Origin: JAFRXK01 sp045603305
GTDB taxonomy: Bacteria > Bacillota > Clostridia > Lachnospirales > Lachnospiraceae
Direction of reading: 5' to 3'
NCBI GenBank assembly: GCA_045603305.1
Contig: JAZULV010000011.1
Location: 6,124 to 70,123, forward strand
Length of the DNA stretch: 64,000 bases
The notes below the pieces were generated by a model that was not told the DNA's origin, did not search any database, and saw only the letters and a program-made list of their open reading frames with translations. The translations under genes and the position numbers were made by a program. Shown in pieces: positions 1-8,702 of the stretch; the first letter of the stretch is position 1; every line of letters begins with the position of its first letter.

Positions 1-323
1 ATATTCGGAAGAATTTTAAGTATAAACTTGATAAGACCCTGGAGGAAATAAGGGATAGTTATGTCTTTGACAGCAGAGCGTCTTATTCTGTGCCTCCGGC
101 AATAGAAGCATTTTTAGAGTCAGAGTCCTATGAAGATGCTTTAAGAAAGGCAATATCCATCGGTGGGGACAGTGATACTATTGCTTGCATGGCCGGTGGC
201 ATAGCTCAGGCATATTATAAGTATATTCCTGAGGAAATATATAATAGGGCAGTTATGTATTTGGACAGCGGTTTAAGAAAGATCGCCAGTGAGTTTGAAG
301 AAATGTTTCGCGTTGAACGCTAG
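1..323 (+). CDS. ADP-ribosylglycohydrolase family protein, C-terminal part (5' end outside window)
   Basis: The frame is open from the left edge of the window to a TAG stop, so this is the 3' part of a longer gene. About 107 residues are visible. The motif GGDSDTIACMAGGIAQA is the C-terminal metal-binding signature of the ADP-ribosylglycohydrolase (DraG/ARH) family, whose paired aspartates hold the magnesium ions used to remove ADP-ribose from proteins or small molecules. The preceding stretch, with a V-P-P-A-I-E-A-F segment, is also typical of the family, where a helix packs before the metal site. The N-terminal half is not visible, so substrate and regulation cannot be judged. dusB follows after 32 bp. 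Confidence 0.85.
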   Translation, partial: IRKNFKYKLDKTLEEIRDSYVFDSRASYSVPPAIEAFLESESYEDALRKAISIGGDSDTIACMAGGIAQAYYKYIPEEIYNRAVMYLDSGLRKIASEFEEMFRVER

Positions 324-355
324 GTTTGCCTGATAAAAAATGAGTGAGATAAAAT

Positions 356-1315
356 ATGAAATTAAAAATAGGAAATCTTGAATTTGATAATAATATAATA
401 CTGGCTCCTATGGCAGGCGTAACTGACCTGCCATTTCGCTTGCTGTGCAAGGAACAGGGGTGCGGACTGCTTTACAGTGAGATGGTAAGTGCAAAGGCGG
501 TTTACTATAACAATAAAAACACGAAGGAGCTTCTTCGTGTGCTTCCGGAAGAAAGGCCGCTTGCATTGCAGCTGTTTGGCTCGGAGCCACAGCTTATGGC
601 AGATATGGCTAAAAAGTTAGAAGATGGTCCCTATGATATTTTTGACATTAATATGGGCTGTCCTGTTCCGAAAGTAGTAAATAATCGCGAGGGTTCTGCC
701 CTTATGAAAGAGCCGCAGCTTGTGTGGAAAATCGTTAACGCAATGGCAAAGGCTGTGGATAAACCGGTTACGGTTAAGATAAGAAAGGGTTTTGATGACA
801 GTCATGTCAATGCAGTCGAGATAGCGAAGATAATAGAGGATGCCGGAGGAGCAGCAGTAGCGGTTCACGGCAGAACCAGAGAGCAGTATTATTCGGGTAA
901 GGCTGACTGGGATATCATAAAACAGGTTAAGGAAGCAGTAAGTATTCCGGTAATCGGCAACGGTGATATTTTTTCGGCTGAAGACGGAGTGCGTATGCTT
1001 GAATATACCGGTTGTGACGCAATAATGATTGGAAGAGGTGCCCGGGGAAATCCATGGATTTTTTCGCAGCTTAATGCATATCTTAATGAAGGAGTGGTTG
1101 TTCAAAAACCATCCGTAAAAGAGCTTAAGGATATGGTATTAAGACACACCGATCTGCAGATAAAGTATAAGGGTGAATATATCGGCATTCGTGAAATGCG
1201 TAAACATATTGCCTGGTATACCGCAGGATATCCTAATTCAGCTTCGCTTAGGGCAAGAGTCAATCTGGCAGAAAGCCGTGAAGATATTGAGAGACTTTTG
1301 GACTGTATTGGCTGA
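356..1315 (+). CDS. dusB: tRNA-dihydrouridine synthase (DusB type)
   Basis: This 319-residue protein is the usual length for a bacterial Dus enzyme, which reduces specific uridines in the tRNA D-loop to dihydrouridine using FMN and NADPH. The N-terminal APMAGVTDLPFR motif starts the flavin-binding TIM barrel. The motif NMGCPVPKVV carries the catalytic cysteine at residue 102. KIRKGF, HGRTREQ and GNGDI follow at the expected spacing, and IGRGARGNPWIF is the phosphate-binding end of the barrel. The small C-terminal helical domain is present. The ATG start is the first in frame and has only a weak Shine-Dalgarno. dusB next to greA is a common order in Clostridia. Confidence 0.95.
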   Translation: MKLKIGNLEFDNNIILAPMAGVTDLPFRLLCKEQGCGLLYSEMVSAKAVYYNNKNTKELLRVLPEERPLALQLFGSEPQLMADMAKKLEDGPYDIFDINMGCPVPKVVNNREGSALMKEPQLVWKIVNAMAKAVDKPVTVKIRKGFDDSHVNAVEIAKIIEDAGGAAVAVHGRTREQYYSGKADWDIIKQVKEAVSIPVIGNGDIFSAEDGVRMLEYTGCDAIMIGRGARGNPWIFSQLNAYLNEGVVVQKPSVKELKDMVLRHTDLQIKYKGEYIGIREMRKHIAWYTAGYPNSASLRARVNLAESREDIERLLDCIG

Positions 1316-1400
1316 TGATGGGCAGCTTATATAGTTTAGGTGAATTGAATGGGTGTATTTTACTGTGTAATTTGCGTTGGTAAAAACAGAAATATCGTAG

Positions 1401-1429
1401 TTGACATACATGGTTCTTTAAGCTATAAT
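1401..1429 (+). promoter_or_regulatory. Sigma-A promoter for greA
   Basis: A perfect TTGACA -35 box (1401-1406) is separated by exactly 17 bp from a perfect TATAAT -10 box (1424-1429). It lies 77 bp upstream of greA, which gives greA its own strong promoter, separate from dusB. Confidence 0.85.
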
Positions 1430-1506
1430 ACCATGAATGTGAAAGAAATCTGAAATGTTCAGATAAGTATTGGAGAAGTATTAATAGGTAGGAAGGAATT
1501 AGGGAA

Positions 1507-1989
1507 ATGGCAGAGAAAAAGAACATTTTAACCTATGCCGGGCTTAAAAAGTTAGAGGATGAGCTTCAGGAGTTAAAGGTAGTGAAGCGTAAAGAGATTG
1601 CTCAGAAGATTAAAGAAGCCAGAGAGCAGGGCGATTTATCAGAGAACGCTGAGTATGATGCAGCGAAGGATGAGCAGAGAGATATAGAGCTTCGTATTGA
1701 GGAACTTGAGAAGCTTCTTAAGAATGCTGAAGTAGTTGTAGAAGAAGAGATAGAGCTTGATAAGATAAATGTAGGCTGTGTTGTTGATGTTTATGATGTA
1801 GAGTTTGAAGAGGAATTAGAGTTCAAGATTGTTGGCTCTACAGAGGCTAACAGCCTTGAGAATAAGATTTCTAACGAATCACCGGTTGGTAAGGCACTTA
1901 TGGGTGCAAAAGTTGGCGATACAGTATCAGTAGAGACACAGGCTGGTATAATCGAGTATAAGATTCTTGGCATAAACAGAGTTCAGTAA
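1507..1989 (+). CDS. greA: Transcription elongation factor GreA
   Basis: The 160-residue length and layout match GreA, which binds the secondary channel of RNA polymerase and stimulates cleavage of backtracked transcripts. The N-terminal half is a charged antiparallel coiled coil. At its tip is GDLSENAEYDAAKDEQ, including the acidic residues that reach the polymerase active site. The C-terminal half is the FKBP-like globular domain, with SPVGKALMGAKVGD as a family hallmark. A good Shine-Dalgarno (GGAAGGAA) precedes the ATG. It has a consensus promoter upstream and a hairpin terminator downstream, so it appears to be a single-gene transcription unit. The lysS gene often found next is absent. 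Confidence 0.97.
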   Translation: MAEKKNILTYAGLKKLEDELQELKVVKRKEIAQKIKEAREQGDLSENAEYDAAKDEQRDIELRIEELEKLLKNAEVVVEEEIELDKINVGCVVDVYDVEFEEELEFKIVGSTEANSLENKISNESPVGKALMGAKVGDTVSVETQAGIIEYKILGINRVQ

Positions 1990-2024
1990 ATTATATTCAG
2001 ATTTAAGAGTAGTGAAGATTAATG

Positions 2025-2059
2025 GCTGGCAGGCTAATAACCTGCCGGCATTATTTTTT
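2025..2059 (+). terminator. Rho-independent terminator after greA
   Basis: A 9-bp stem (GCTGGCAGG at 2025-2033 pairing with CCTGCCGGC at 2041-2049, one G-U) with a 7-nt loop is followed by ATTATTTTTT. The flanking arms AAGAGTAGTG and TACTGCTCTT can lengthen the stem. Confidence 0.85.
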
Positions 2060-2167
2060 ACTGCTCTTATTTTATAAATTATTTGTGAAAGTATCGAAAT
2101 ATATTGATAGTTGTGATATACTATAATGTACACTAGATAAATAATAGATATAGTCGCGGAGGGCGTT

Positions 2168-2587
2168 ATGCTTAATGAAGAAAGAGTTGGTCTTATGACC
2201 AGAGCAGCAGCCTGTTATCAGAGACAGGAAAAAGAAGCAATGCGCATAAATGAATATTATAAAAAAGACTATATCAGTTATAATCTTATTAAGTCTGCGT
2301 TTTCATTTACGCTTGCTTATACGATTATTGCTGCTATGGTAGTTGTATGCAATTTTGAGGCGTTTCTTACAAACGAAGGTAACCGGCTTGTGGTATATCT
2401 TATCATGTTTGCAGGGATATATTTGGTGGGTGTAGTTCTTTTTTCGATAATGGCGTATTACATTTTTTTGAACAAATATAAGAAAGCAAGGGCTGATATT
2501 AAGGAATATCACCAGATACTGACACGATTGAATGCATATTATAAGTCGGAGGATGGAGAGGAATATAAGGAGGAAGAGAATCTATGA
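2168..2587 (+). CDS. Small membrane protein of unknown function, two predicted helices
   Basis: This 139-residue protein is not recognised. An N-terminal cytoplasmic stretch of about 40 charged residues is followed by two hydrophobic segments at about 45-67 and 77-100. A basic and acidic tail rich in K, E and Y ends the protein. A GGAGGG Shine-Dalgarno lies just before the ATG. Its stop overlaps the next start by 4 bp (ATGA), so the two are translationally coupled and probably act together. They precede the c-di-AMP synthesis pair on the same strand, but whether they share its promoter or function cannot be told. Confidence 0.7.
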   Translation: MLNEERVGLMTRAAACYQRQEKEAMRINEYYKKDYISYNLIKSAFSFTLAYTIIAAMVVVCNFEAFLTNEGNRLVVYLIMFAGIYLVGVVLFSIMAYYIFLNKYKKARADIKEYHQILTRLNAYYKSEDGEEYKEEENL

Positions 2588-3609
2588 TGACTAAACTATA
2601 TCTCGTTAGAGAAAAGATAAAAAGATTTATTGTTGAGCATCAGAAGTTTGTTTCTCCTGTGGTTAAACTTGTTATCGGTATAGTATCCATGTACTTATTA
2701 TCAATTAATCTTAATTATATGAGTGCGGTGAATGAGTGGTGGATTATTCTTATAATTTCATTGATATGCACAGTGCTTCCGTGGACAGGGATTTCTATTC
2801 TTATTAACGGATATATACTGCTTAATTTTTATGCTGTTTCGTGGGAAGTAATGGCTGTTATGGCGGGTATATATATAGTGATGTTTTGTGTATATTACAT
2901 GTTCCAGCCAAGAAACAGTATACTGCTGGTGATAGTACCGATTTTTATATGCTTAAAACTGCCGCTTGTACCGGTTGTTGTTTTAGCAGTGTTGACCTCT
3001 GTGACAAATATAATTCCGGTAGTGTTCGGAACGATTATTTACAGTGTGGTTATGCTGGTTAAGGATAATACGTCAGTGCTTGCCTTATCAGAGAATACAG
3101 ATGCGGCTCAGAAATTTTCATTTATGATTTCAAGAGTATTTGAAAATAATGAGATGTGGCTGCTTTGTGCGGTAAGTGCACTTGTGATAGCGGTTATTTG
3201 TTTTGTTAAGAGACGCAAGATAAATTATGCAAGAGAAATAGCAGTTTTATTAGGTTTGATTCTTGGAATGATAGTTTATCTTGCCGGCGCAATCTTTTTG
3301 AATGTTTCTGTGGATATGCCTTTATTTGTTGTTGATGGCATTATTGCACTGGTAGCAGGAATAGTTACTGTGTTTTTTGATATTGCTCTTGATTATACAC
3401 GAACTGAATATGTTCAGTTTGAAGATGATGATTATTACTATTATGTAAAAGCGGTACCAAAGATAAGCATAGCTGAACCGGAATTTACGGTTAAGAAATT
3501 TGAGCATAACGAAGAAAAAGAAACTGAGGGTGTGGAAGCTGAAGCAGTAGAAACAGATAAGACTGCCGGGCCGGATAGCGTGAACAGTTCCGCAGATATT
3601 GCAGAGTAG
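2584..3609 (+). CDS. Polytopic membrane protein of unknown function
   Basis: The product is 341 residues with roughly eight hydrophobic segments between residues 20 and 275. A strongly acidic cytoplasmic-type tail rich in E, D and A begins near 285 and contains a run of tyrosines (DDDYYYYV). No catalytic motif was recognised. It starts inside the preceding gene's stop codon (ATGA overlap) and ends 34 bp before cdaA. The layout suggests one transcription unit with the c-di-AMP genes, and the protein could serve as a scaffold or sensor there, but that is inference from position alone. Confidence 0.7.
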   Translation: MMTKLYLVREKIKRFIVEHQKFVSPVVKLVIGIVSMYLLSINLNYMSAVNEWWIILIISLICTVLPWTGISILINGYILLNFYAVSWEVMAVMAGIYIVMFCVYYMFQPRNSILLVIVPIFICLKLPLVPVVVLAVLTSVTNIIPVVFGTIIYSVVMLVKDNTSVLALSENTDAAQKFSFMISRVFENNEMWLLCAVSALVIAVICFVKRRKINYAREIAVLLGLILGMIVYLAGAIFLNVSVDMPLFVVDGIIALVAGIVTVFFDIALDYTRTEYVQFEDDDYYYYVKAVPKISIAEPEFTVKKFEHNEEKETEGVEAEAVETDKTAGPDSVNSSADIAE

Positions 3610-3643
3610 AGATTTTATTATAGAAAGACAGGTGTGAGAATAG

Positions 3644-4525
3644 ATGCGGATTATATGGGAATATCTAAAAGAATATTTTTCAGTATTGATAAATGACATT
3701 ACCTTTGTCGGAATACTGGAAATTATAATAATTGCATTTATTATCTACGAACTGATGCTTTGGGTTAAGAATACGCGTGCGTGGACATCTTTAAAAGGAT
3801 TAGTAGTGTTGTTTGCATTTATGCTGGTTGCCTATCTGCTTGGTATGAATACTATTTTATGGATAGCAGAGAAAACTTACAGTGTTGGTGTTATTGCATT
3901 GGTAATCATATTTCAGCCGGAGCTTAGAAAAGCCTTAGAGCAGTTAGGACAGAACAGGATGTTTCGTGCAATTGCATTGGGTGATTCTAATAAAGGGGAC
4001 AGCGATGCCTTTGATATAGGCGCTGTGGAAGAGATAGTATCTGCGTGTACAATAATGAGCCGGGCAAAGACAGGTGCTCTTATTGTTATAGAGCAGGAAA
4101 CTCCGTTAACGGAGTTTATCCAGACCGGTATAAAAATAGATGGTGTTGTAAGCCGAGAGCTTTTGCTTAATATATTTGAACATAACACACCATTACATGA
4201 CGGTGCTGTTATTATGAAGGGAAAGAGGATTATTTCTGCGACCTGTTATCTTCCGTTATCGGACAATATGGGAATTAGCAAGGAACTCGGAACAAGGCAC
4301 AGAGCTGCTCTTGGTATGAGTGAGGCTACGGACAGTATTGTAGTTGTTGTTTCGGAAGAGACAGGGGCTGTTTCACTTGCACACAAGGGAACTCTTCTCA
4401 GGGGTGTTGCTACTTCTCAGCTTAGAGAGAAGCTTGTGGAACTTGGAGGAATTGAAGAAGAGAAAAAAGTAAATATAAGATTATGGAAAGGTAGGGCTAA
4501 GAATGAAGGACTTGCTAAAAAATAA
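3644..4525 (+). CDS. cdaA: Membrane diadenylate cyclase CdaA (c-di-AMP synthase)
   Basis: This 293-residue protein joins two ATP molecules into the second messenger cyclic di-AMP, which controls potassium and osmolyte balance and wall integrity in Firmicutes. Three transmembrane segments occupy about residues 15-85. The diadenylate cyclase (DAC) domain follows, with the DGA motif at 186-188 and the RHR motif at 218-220, both part of the active site. IFQPELRKALEQLG is the conserved linker into the domain. The tail overlaps the start of cdaR by 23 bp, which indicates tight coupling with its regulator. All key residues are present, so it should be active. Confidence 0.95.
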   Translation: MRIIWEYLKEYFSVLINDITFVGILEIIIIAFIIYELMLWVKNTRAWTSLKGLVVLFAFMLVAYLLGMNTILWIAEKTYSVGVIALVIIFQPELRKALEQLGQNRMFRAIALGDSNKGDSDAFDIGAVEEIVSACTIMSRAKTGALIVIEQETPLTEFIQTGIKIDGVVSRELLLNIFEHNTPLHDGAVIMKGKRIISATCYLPLSDNMGISKELGTRHRAALGMSEATDSIVVVVSEETGAVSLAHKGTLLRGVATSQLREKLVELGGIEEEKKVNIRLWKGRAKNEGLAKK

Positions 4526-5876
4526 TTGGCTGCTTAAGCTTGGGGCTCTTGCCTTTTCAATAATACTGTGGATTACGATTACCAATACTACCGATCCTCA
4601 GGAGACACACCAGATTACAGGCATACCTATAGAGTTTTTAAATGAGGATTCGATATATGGTGCAGGGATGACTTATTATGTTGAAGGGGCACAAACTACG
4701 GCTGTAGAGGTCAATTTGAGAGAATCCCAGATGAAGAGGGTATCTGCCGGTGATTTTAAGGCAACTGTTGATTTAAGCAAGAGATATGGACAGACGGGAT
4801 ATGTAAAGATTGATATAGAGGTAGTCAATAATAAAAGTCTGCTTGAGGGCAGATATACCCAGTTGACATATGCGGTGTTTATCAGAACAGAAGCGATAAA
4901 GACCAAGACTTTAGAGATAGAGGCACAGATTGAAGGAGGTCTTGCAGAAGGTTACGATTACAATGAGGTAATGGTTGAACCGCGTACGGTTGATATTACT
5001 GCTCCTGAATCAGTGCTGGATGATGTAAGCCGTGCAGTTGTAACAGTGATGCTTGATGGTGAGTCGGAACAGGTTGAAACAACAGGTCCTATTGTATTGT
5101 ATAATACAGAGGACAGGGTTATTAATCTGGATGCTTTTGATTATATACACCTTGGAATTACTGAGGCTAAGGTTTATATACCTGTGCTTAAGCTTAATAC
5201 TATACCGGTAACAGTTGAAGTATCCGGTACAGACAATGTGGCTAAAGGTTATCGCTATATATCTTATGAAACAGATGTTGAACGTGTAGAGATATCAGGC
5301 GACAGAAGTATTGTTGATACAATAAGCAGTATAGTAATCAGCGGCGCAGCCGTAGATATTACGGATGCAGAGGGTGACAGAGCAGTAACACTGGATATTA
5401 ATGATTATCTGCCGGAAGGTGTTTTTGTTACAGGCGACAACAGCAATATAAATATTCTGTTCAAGATAGAAAAGCTTTCCGAAAGGTTATTTAGCATTGG
5501 GTATAATGACATAGTGCTTTATGGCAGAAAAGATGGTTATGAATATAAGATTAACGGCGGTGGTGTAATAGAGGTTAATGTAATTGGTTTAGATGAAGAA
5601 CTGGAAGCGTTGAGTGAGGCTGATGTTAAGTTGTCACTTGATGTGGCTAATTATATGCCTGGTGAGTATATTATTCCGCTTACAGTTGATTCGATAAATA
5701 ACTGCAGCATAAGTGCTCCGACTTCAGTAGTTATTAAGATTACTGATGTTGAAAGTACAACTGAACATGAGAGTGCGACGGAGCTGCCACAGACCAGTAC
5801 TCCGTCAACAGAAACAGTTGAGAGCACAGAAGTAACTACAGAGCAGACAACAGAGACTTCTGGTGGGGAGGAGTAA
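4503..5876 (+). CDS. cdaR: CdaA regulator, YbbR-domain protein (CdaR)
   Basis: The 457-residue protein has one N-terminal transmembrane helix (LGALAFSIILWITITN, about residues 11-27). Several YbbR repeats (about four) follow outside the membrane, between residues 40 and 410. A Thr/Glu/Ser-rich tail of about 40 residues ends it. YbbR proteins encoded with CdaA bind the cyclase at the membrane and modulate c-di-AMP production. The start lies inside cdaA in another frame. glmM, the usual third gene of this operon in many Firmicutes, is absent, and an HPr gene follows instead. The low-complexity tail may span the peptidoglycan. Confidence 0.9.
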   Translation: MKDLLKNNWLLKLGALAFSIILWITITNTTDPQETHQITGIPIEFLNEDSIYGAGMTYYVEGAQTTAVEVNLRESQMKRVSAGDFKATVDLSKRYGQTGYVKIDIEVVNNKSLLEGRYTQLTYAVFIRTEAIKTKTLEIEAQIEGGLAEGYDYNEVMVEPRTVDITAPESVLDDVSRAVVTVMLDGESEQVETTGPIVLYNTEDRVINLDAFDYIHLGITEAKVYIPVLKLNTIPVTVEVSGTDNVAKGYRYISYETDVERVEISGDRSIVDTISSIVISGAAVDITDAEGDRAVTLDINDYLPEGVFVTGDNSNINILFKIEKLSERLFSIGYNDIVLYGRKDGYEYKINGGGVIEVNVIGLDEELEALSEADVKLSLDVANYMPGEYIIPLTVDSINNCSISAPTSVVIKITDVESTTEHESATELPQTSTPSTETVESTEVTTEQTTETSGGEE

Positions 5877-5924
5877 CTGTTTTGCTCTGTTCGGTAAAAA
5901 TGTATTGTTAAGGGAGTGGGTATT

Positions 5925-6188
5925 ATGGTAAGTGCAAAAGTTAAAATATTAAATCCTACAGGGCTGCATTTGCGTCCGGCGGGAAAGTTGTGTAATATGG
6001 CAATTAATTATAAGTCATCAATTACATTTAAGTATTCAAAAGGTATAGCTAATGTAAAGAGTGTATTAAGTGTTCTTGGTGCCTGCATAAAGTACGGTGA
6101 AGAACTGGAGTTTGAGTGTTCGGGTCCTGATGAAGAAGAAGCACTGGCTGCTATTGTGGAATTAATTAATAATGGATTGGGTGAATAG
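5925..6188 (+). CDS. HPr-family phosphocarrier protein
   Basis: The 87-residue product matches HPr, the phosphocarrier between Enzyme I and the sugar-specific Enzyme II components of the phosphotransferase system. GLHLRPAG places the phosphorylated histidine at residue 15. NVKSVLSV places a serine at residue 46, the HPr-kinase site used in carbon catabolite control in Firmicutes, so both regulatory residues are kept. The ATG at 5925 was chosen over a GTG at 5916 because the AGGGAG Shine-Dalgarno overlaps that GTG and sits at proper spacing from the ATG. No Enzyme I gene is nearby, so it could be the main HPr or a regulatory Crh-like paralogue. Confidence 0.85.
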   Translation: MVSAKVKILNPTGLHLRPAGKLCNMAINYKSSITFKYSKGIANVKSVLSVLGACIKYGEELEFECSGPDEEEALAAIVELINNGLGE

Positions 6189-6256
6189 CAAATATTATAA
6201 CTGTTTTGCTATCGTGTTTCTATTATTTGTGTCAGGGAACATGGAGGATTAATTAG

Positions 6257-7585
6257 ATGTCTGAGAGAAAACAGATTTTAATATGCCTGGCATTTTCTAT
6301 ATTAGGGTTTATTTTTGAAAGGAACGGGCTTAATATTCTGTCCGGTATAGTTATGTTAACCGGTGCAGCATCTTTATATGTGATACAGTATGCAAATACC
6401 AGAGATTTGTTTAATCTTCCTGGTCTGTTTACATTGTTTTTTATTGGCGGTCAGGCGGTTGCATGCTTTAAGCTGAGTCATCTTTCTGCTCCGTTATGGA
6501 GTGTTATAACCTGGGTTAGTATATTTCTTGCTTATGCCGGATTTATGTTGGGTTATGCTTTCGTTATGCAGGTAAAGATATCTAAGTTATCTTGTGTTGA
6601 AAAAATAACAGCCTATATAAAAAGAGATATAAATGCAGTACAGTGCGAGAAGAGACTGTTTATCTGCATATGTGTGGTGTGTATTGTATCAGCAGCCTGT
6701 TTTGTTTTTGAAGCATTGTGGCTTGGATTTGTACCGTTTTTTTCAGATGAGCCGCACGCATACTCATATTTTCATATATCGGGCGTACATTACTTTACGG
6801 TAACCTGTGTTATGGTGCTTCCGTTGACATTTATATATTTGTGGAAGAACAGAAAACCGACACTGATAAAAGCTGTTGTGTTGATAATAGTGAATTTCAT
6901 TGCGCTGTCAATACCGATATTGTGTGTATCAAGATTCCAGCTGATGTTGTCGATACTTTTAGCGATGTGCGTATACGCATCGCTTAATAAGAACTTTAAG
7001 TGGTATTATGTAGCTGGTGTGGTTGCTGCACTGATTCCGTTATATGTGTTGCTTACAGTAGCGAGAAATCATGATGTTGCATACTTAAACAGCATATTTG
7101 AAATGAAGAATGCAAATATGCCGATATTTATCACCCAGCCATATATGTATATCGCTAATAATTATGAAAATTTTAATTGTCTGGTAGAGCAGCTCACAGA
7201 GCATACATATGGACTCAGGCAGTTATTCCCGGTTTTTGCATTAACAGGACTTAAGTTTGTATACCCACAGCTGGTAAGTTTTCCGCTGTATATAACTAAG
7301 CAGGAGCTTACCACCGTGTCACTTATATATGATGCCTATTATGATTTTGGCGTGATAGGAGTAGTGGTATTCGGATTGGTGTTAGGTTGTGCCTGCGGTG
7401 TATTACATCGTATTACGGTAAGGTCGGCTAATCCGATAGCATTTCTTTTCTATGGTCAGATTGCAATGTATATGGTGTTTTCATTCTTTACGACTTGGTT
7501 TAGCAATCCAACAACCTGGTTTTGGCTGGTGATAACATTGATTTTATATGTATATGTTGGCAGGAGGACCAAGGACAACAACTAA
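6257..7585 (+). CDS. O-antigen/oligosaccharide repeat polymerase (Wzy-like membrane protein)
   Basis: This 442-residue protein has about eleven hydrophobic segments. A large loop near residues 280-345 lies in the C-terminal half, the layout of Wzy-type polymerases that join lipid-linked oligosaccharide units on the outer face of the membrane. Wzy sequences are too divergent for motif proof; support comes from topology, the SRFQLMLS segment after a helix that is common in this group, and its place at the head of a polysaccharide locus. GGAGG precedes the ATG by 9 bp. It ends at a terminator, so it may be transcribed apart from the glycosyltransferases downstream. Confidence 0.7.
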   Translation: MSERKQILICLAFSILGFIFERNGLNILSGIVMLTGAASLYVIQYANTRDLFNLPGLFTLFFIGGQAVACFKLSHLSAPLWSVITWVSIFLAYAGFMLGYAFVMQVKISKLSCVEKITAYIKRDINAVQCEKRLFICICVVCIVSAACFVFEALWLGFVPFFSDEPHAYSYFHISGVHYFTVTCVMVLPLTFIYLWKNRKPTLIKAVVLIIVNFIALSIPILCVSRFQLMLSILLAMCVYASLNKNFKWYYVAGVVAALIPLYVLLTVARNHDVAYLNSIFEMKNANMPIFITQPYMYIANNYENFNCLVEQLTEHTYGLRQLFPVFALTGLKFVYPQLVSFPLYITKQELTTVSLIYDAYYDFGVIGVVVFGLVLGCACGVLHRITVRSANPIAFLFYGQIAMYMVFSFFTTWFSNPTTWFWLVITLILYVYVGRRTKDNN

Positions 7586-7593
7586 ATAGCATG

Positions 7594-7619
7594 AGGCATT
7601 GGTAGTTCCGATGCCTTTT
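7594..7619 (+). terminator. Rho-independent terminator after the Wzy-like gene
   Basis: A 9-bp stem (AGGCATTGG with CCGATGCCT, one G-U) around a TAGTT loop is followed by four T residues. Confidence 0.7.
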
Positions 7620-7695
7620 ACTATATATTGAAACTTTCCGGGCACTGAACAGATGATATATCTGTTACCGGCATGAGTTTTGGTTAGGAGAGTAT

Positions 7696-8625
7696 ATGAT
7701 AACTATTGCATTAGCAGCTTATAACGGAGAAAAGTATATTAAAGAGCAGATGAATTCACTTTTAAAGCAGGACTGTCAGCAGATGTATCGTATAGTGGCG
7801 GCAGATGACTGCTCGTCTGATGACACCTTTGAGATTTTACAGGAGTATGCAGAGAAATATCCTGAGAAGATAACTGCTTATCGTAACGAGGTGCCGACAG
7901 GAAGTGCCAGAAGCAACTTCTTTAAGCTTCTTAAGAGTATTGATGATGATTATGTGATGTTATGTGACCAGGATGATGCGTGGCTTCCTGAGAAGGTAAG
8001 ACTTACATATGAGAAGATGAAAGAGCTTGAAACACAGTTTGGCTCGGACTGTCCGCTTTTAGTATTCGCAGATGTGGCTGTGGTGGATGAGAATTTGAAG
8101 GTTATTAATGCTTCTATGGCGGACTATCAGAAGACCGCACCCAATCACAATGGACTTAATCACTATTTGGTTCAGAACAATATCATAGGCTGTACGGTTA
8201 TGATTAATCGTGCCTTGTTAAAATATATGGACTTTGAACCGGAGATTTGCATGATGCATGACTGGTGGCTGGGGCTTTTGGCATCAGCCTTTGGACATAT
8301 AGGTTTTGTGGACAGACCTCTTATGGGATACAGGCAGCATGGCAATAACCAGATGGGTACCAGAGCTGCACATGACGCTTCCCAGTATGTTGAAAGACTG
8401 TCAAAGGGTGAGGAAGTCAGACGTAATTACGACATAATGTTCGGACAGGCAGAGATTTTTCTTAATAAGTATAGAGACCAGCTTTCAAAAGAACAGATTG
8501 AGCTAGTGGAAGGTTTCCTTTCAATAAGGAATAGTTCAAGAATAAAAAAGATATATAAGATTTTCAAATACAGGTTGTTTAAGAGCACCTGGTTCTGGAC
8601 ATTAGGCCAATGTTTAAGCATATAG
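7696..8625 (+). CDS. Family 2 glycosyltransferase (rhamnosyltransferase-like)
   Basis: This 309-residue cytosolic GT-A enzyme starts with IALAAYNGEKYI, the usual nucleotide-sugar-binding opening. DDCSSDD (37-43) and DQDDAW (91-96) are the acidic motifs that bind the metal-nucleotide sugar. The DQDDAW form and the later MMHDWW segment are typical of the branch that includes L-rhamnosyltransferases of the RgpB/RfbF kind, so a rhamnose donor is plausible but unproven. It is the first transferase of a co-directional series, and the presence of rfbC later supports dTDP-rhamnose use. Confidence 0.85.
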   Translation: MITIALAAYNGEKYIKEQMNSLLKQDCQQMYRIVAADDCSSDDTFEILQEYAEKYPEKITAYRNEVPTGSARSNFFKLLKSIDDDYVMLCDQDDAWLPEKVRLTYEKMKELETQFGSDCPLLVFADVAVVDENLKVINASMADYQKTAPNHNGLNHYLVQNNIIGCTVMINRALLKYMDFEPEICMMHDWWLGLLASAFGHIGFVDRPLMGYRQHGNNQMGTRAAHDASQYVERLSKGEEVRRNYDIMFGQAEIFLNKYRDQLSKEQIELVEGFLSIRNSSRIKKIYKIFKYRLFKSTWFWTLGQCLSI

Positions 8626-8702
8626 TGTGTATCTATAGCAATGAAGGCAATATGGCATCGGAATTTTGCTATGTATATTTATAAGAGATAGGAGGACTTT
8701 CT

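Noticed and set aside
617..1105. Minus-strand frame of 162 codons over dusB
   Set aside because: dusB is clear on the plus strand, and the reverse frame has no family pattern or Shine-Dalgarno.
6185..6212. ATAGCAAA with TTTGCTAT hairpin after the HPr gene
   Set aside because: Short stem with no T run following; too weak to call a terminator.
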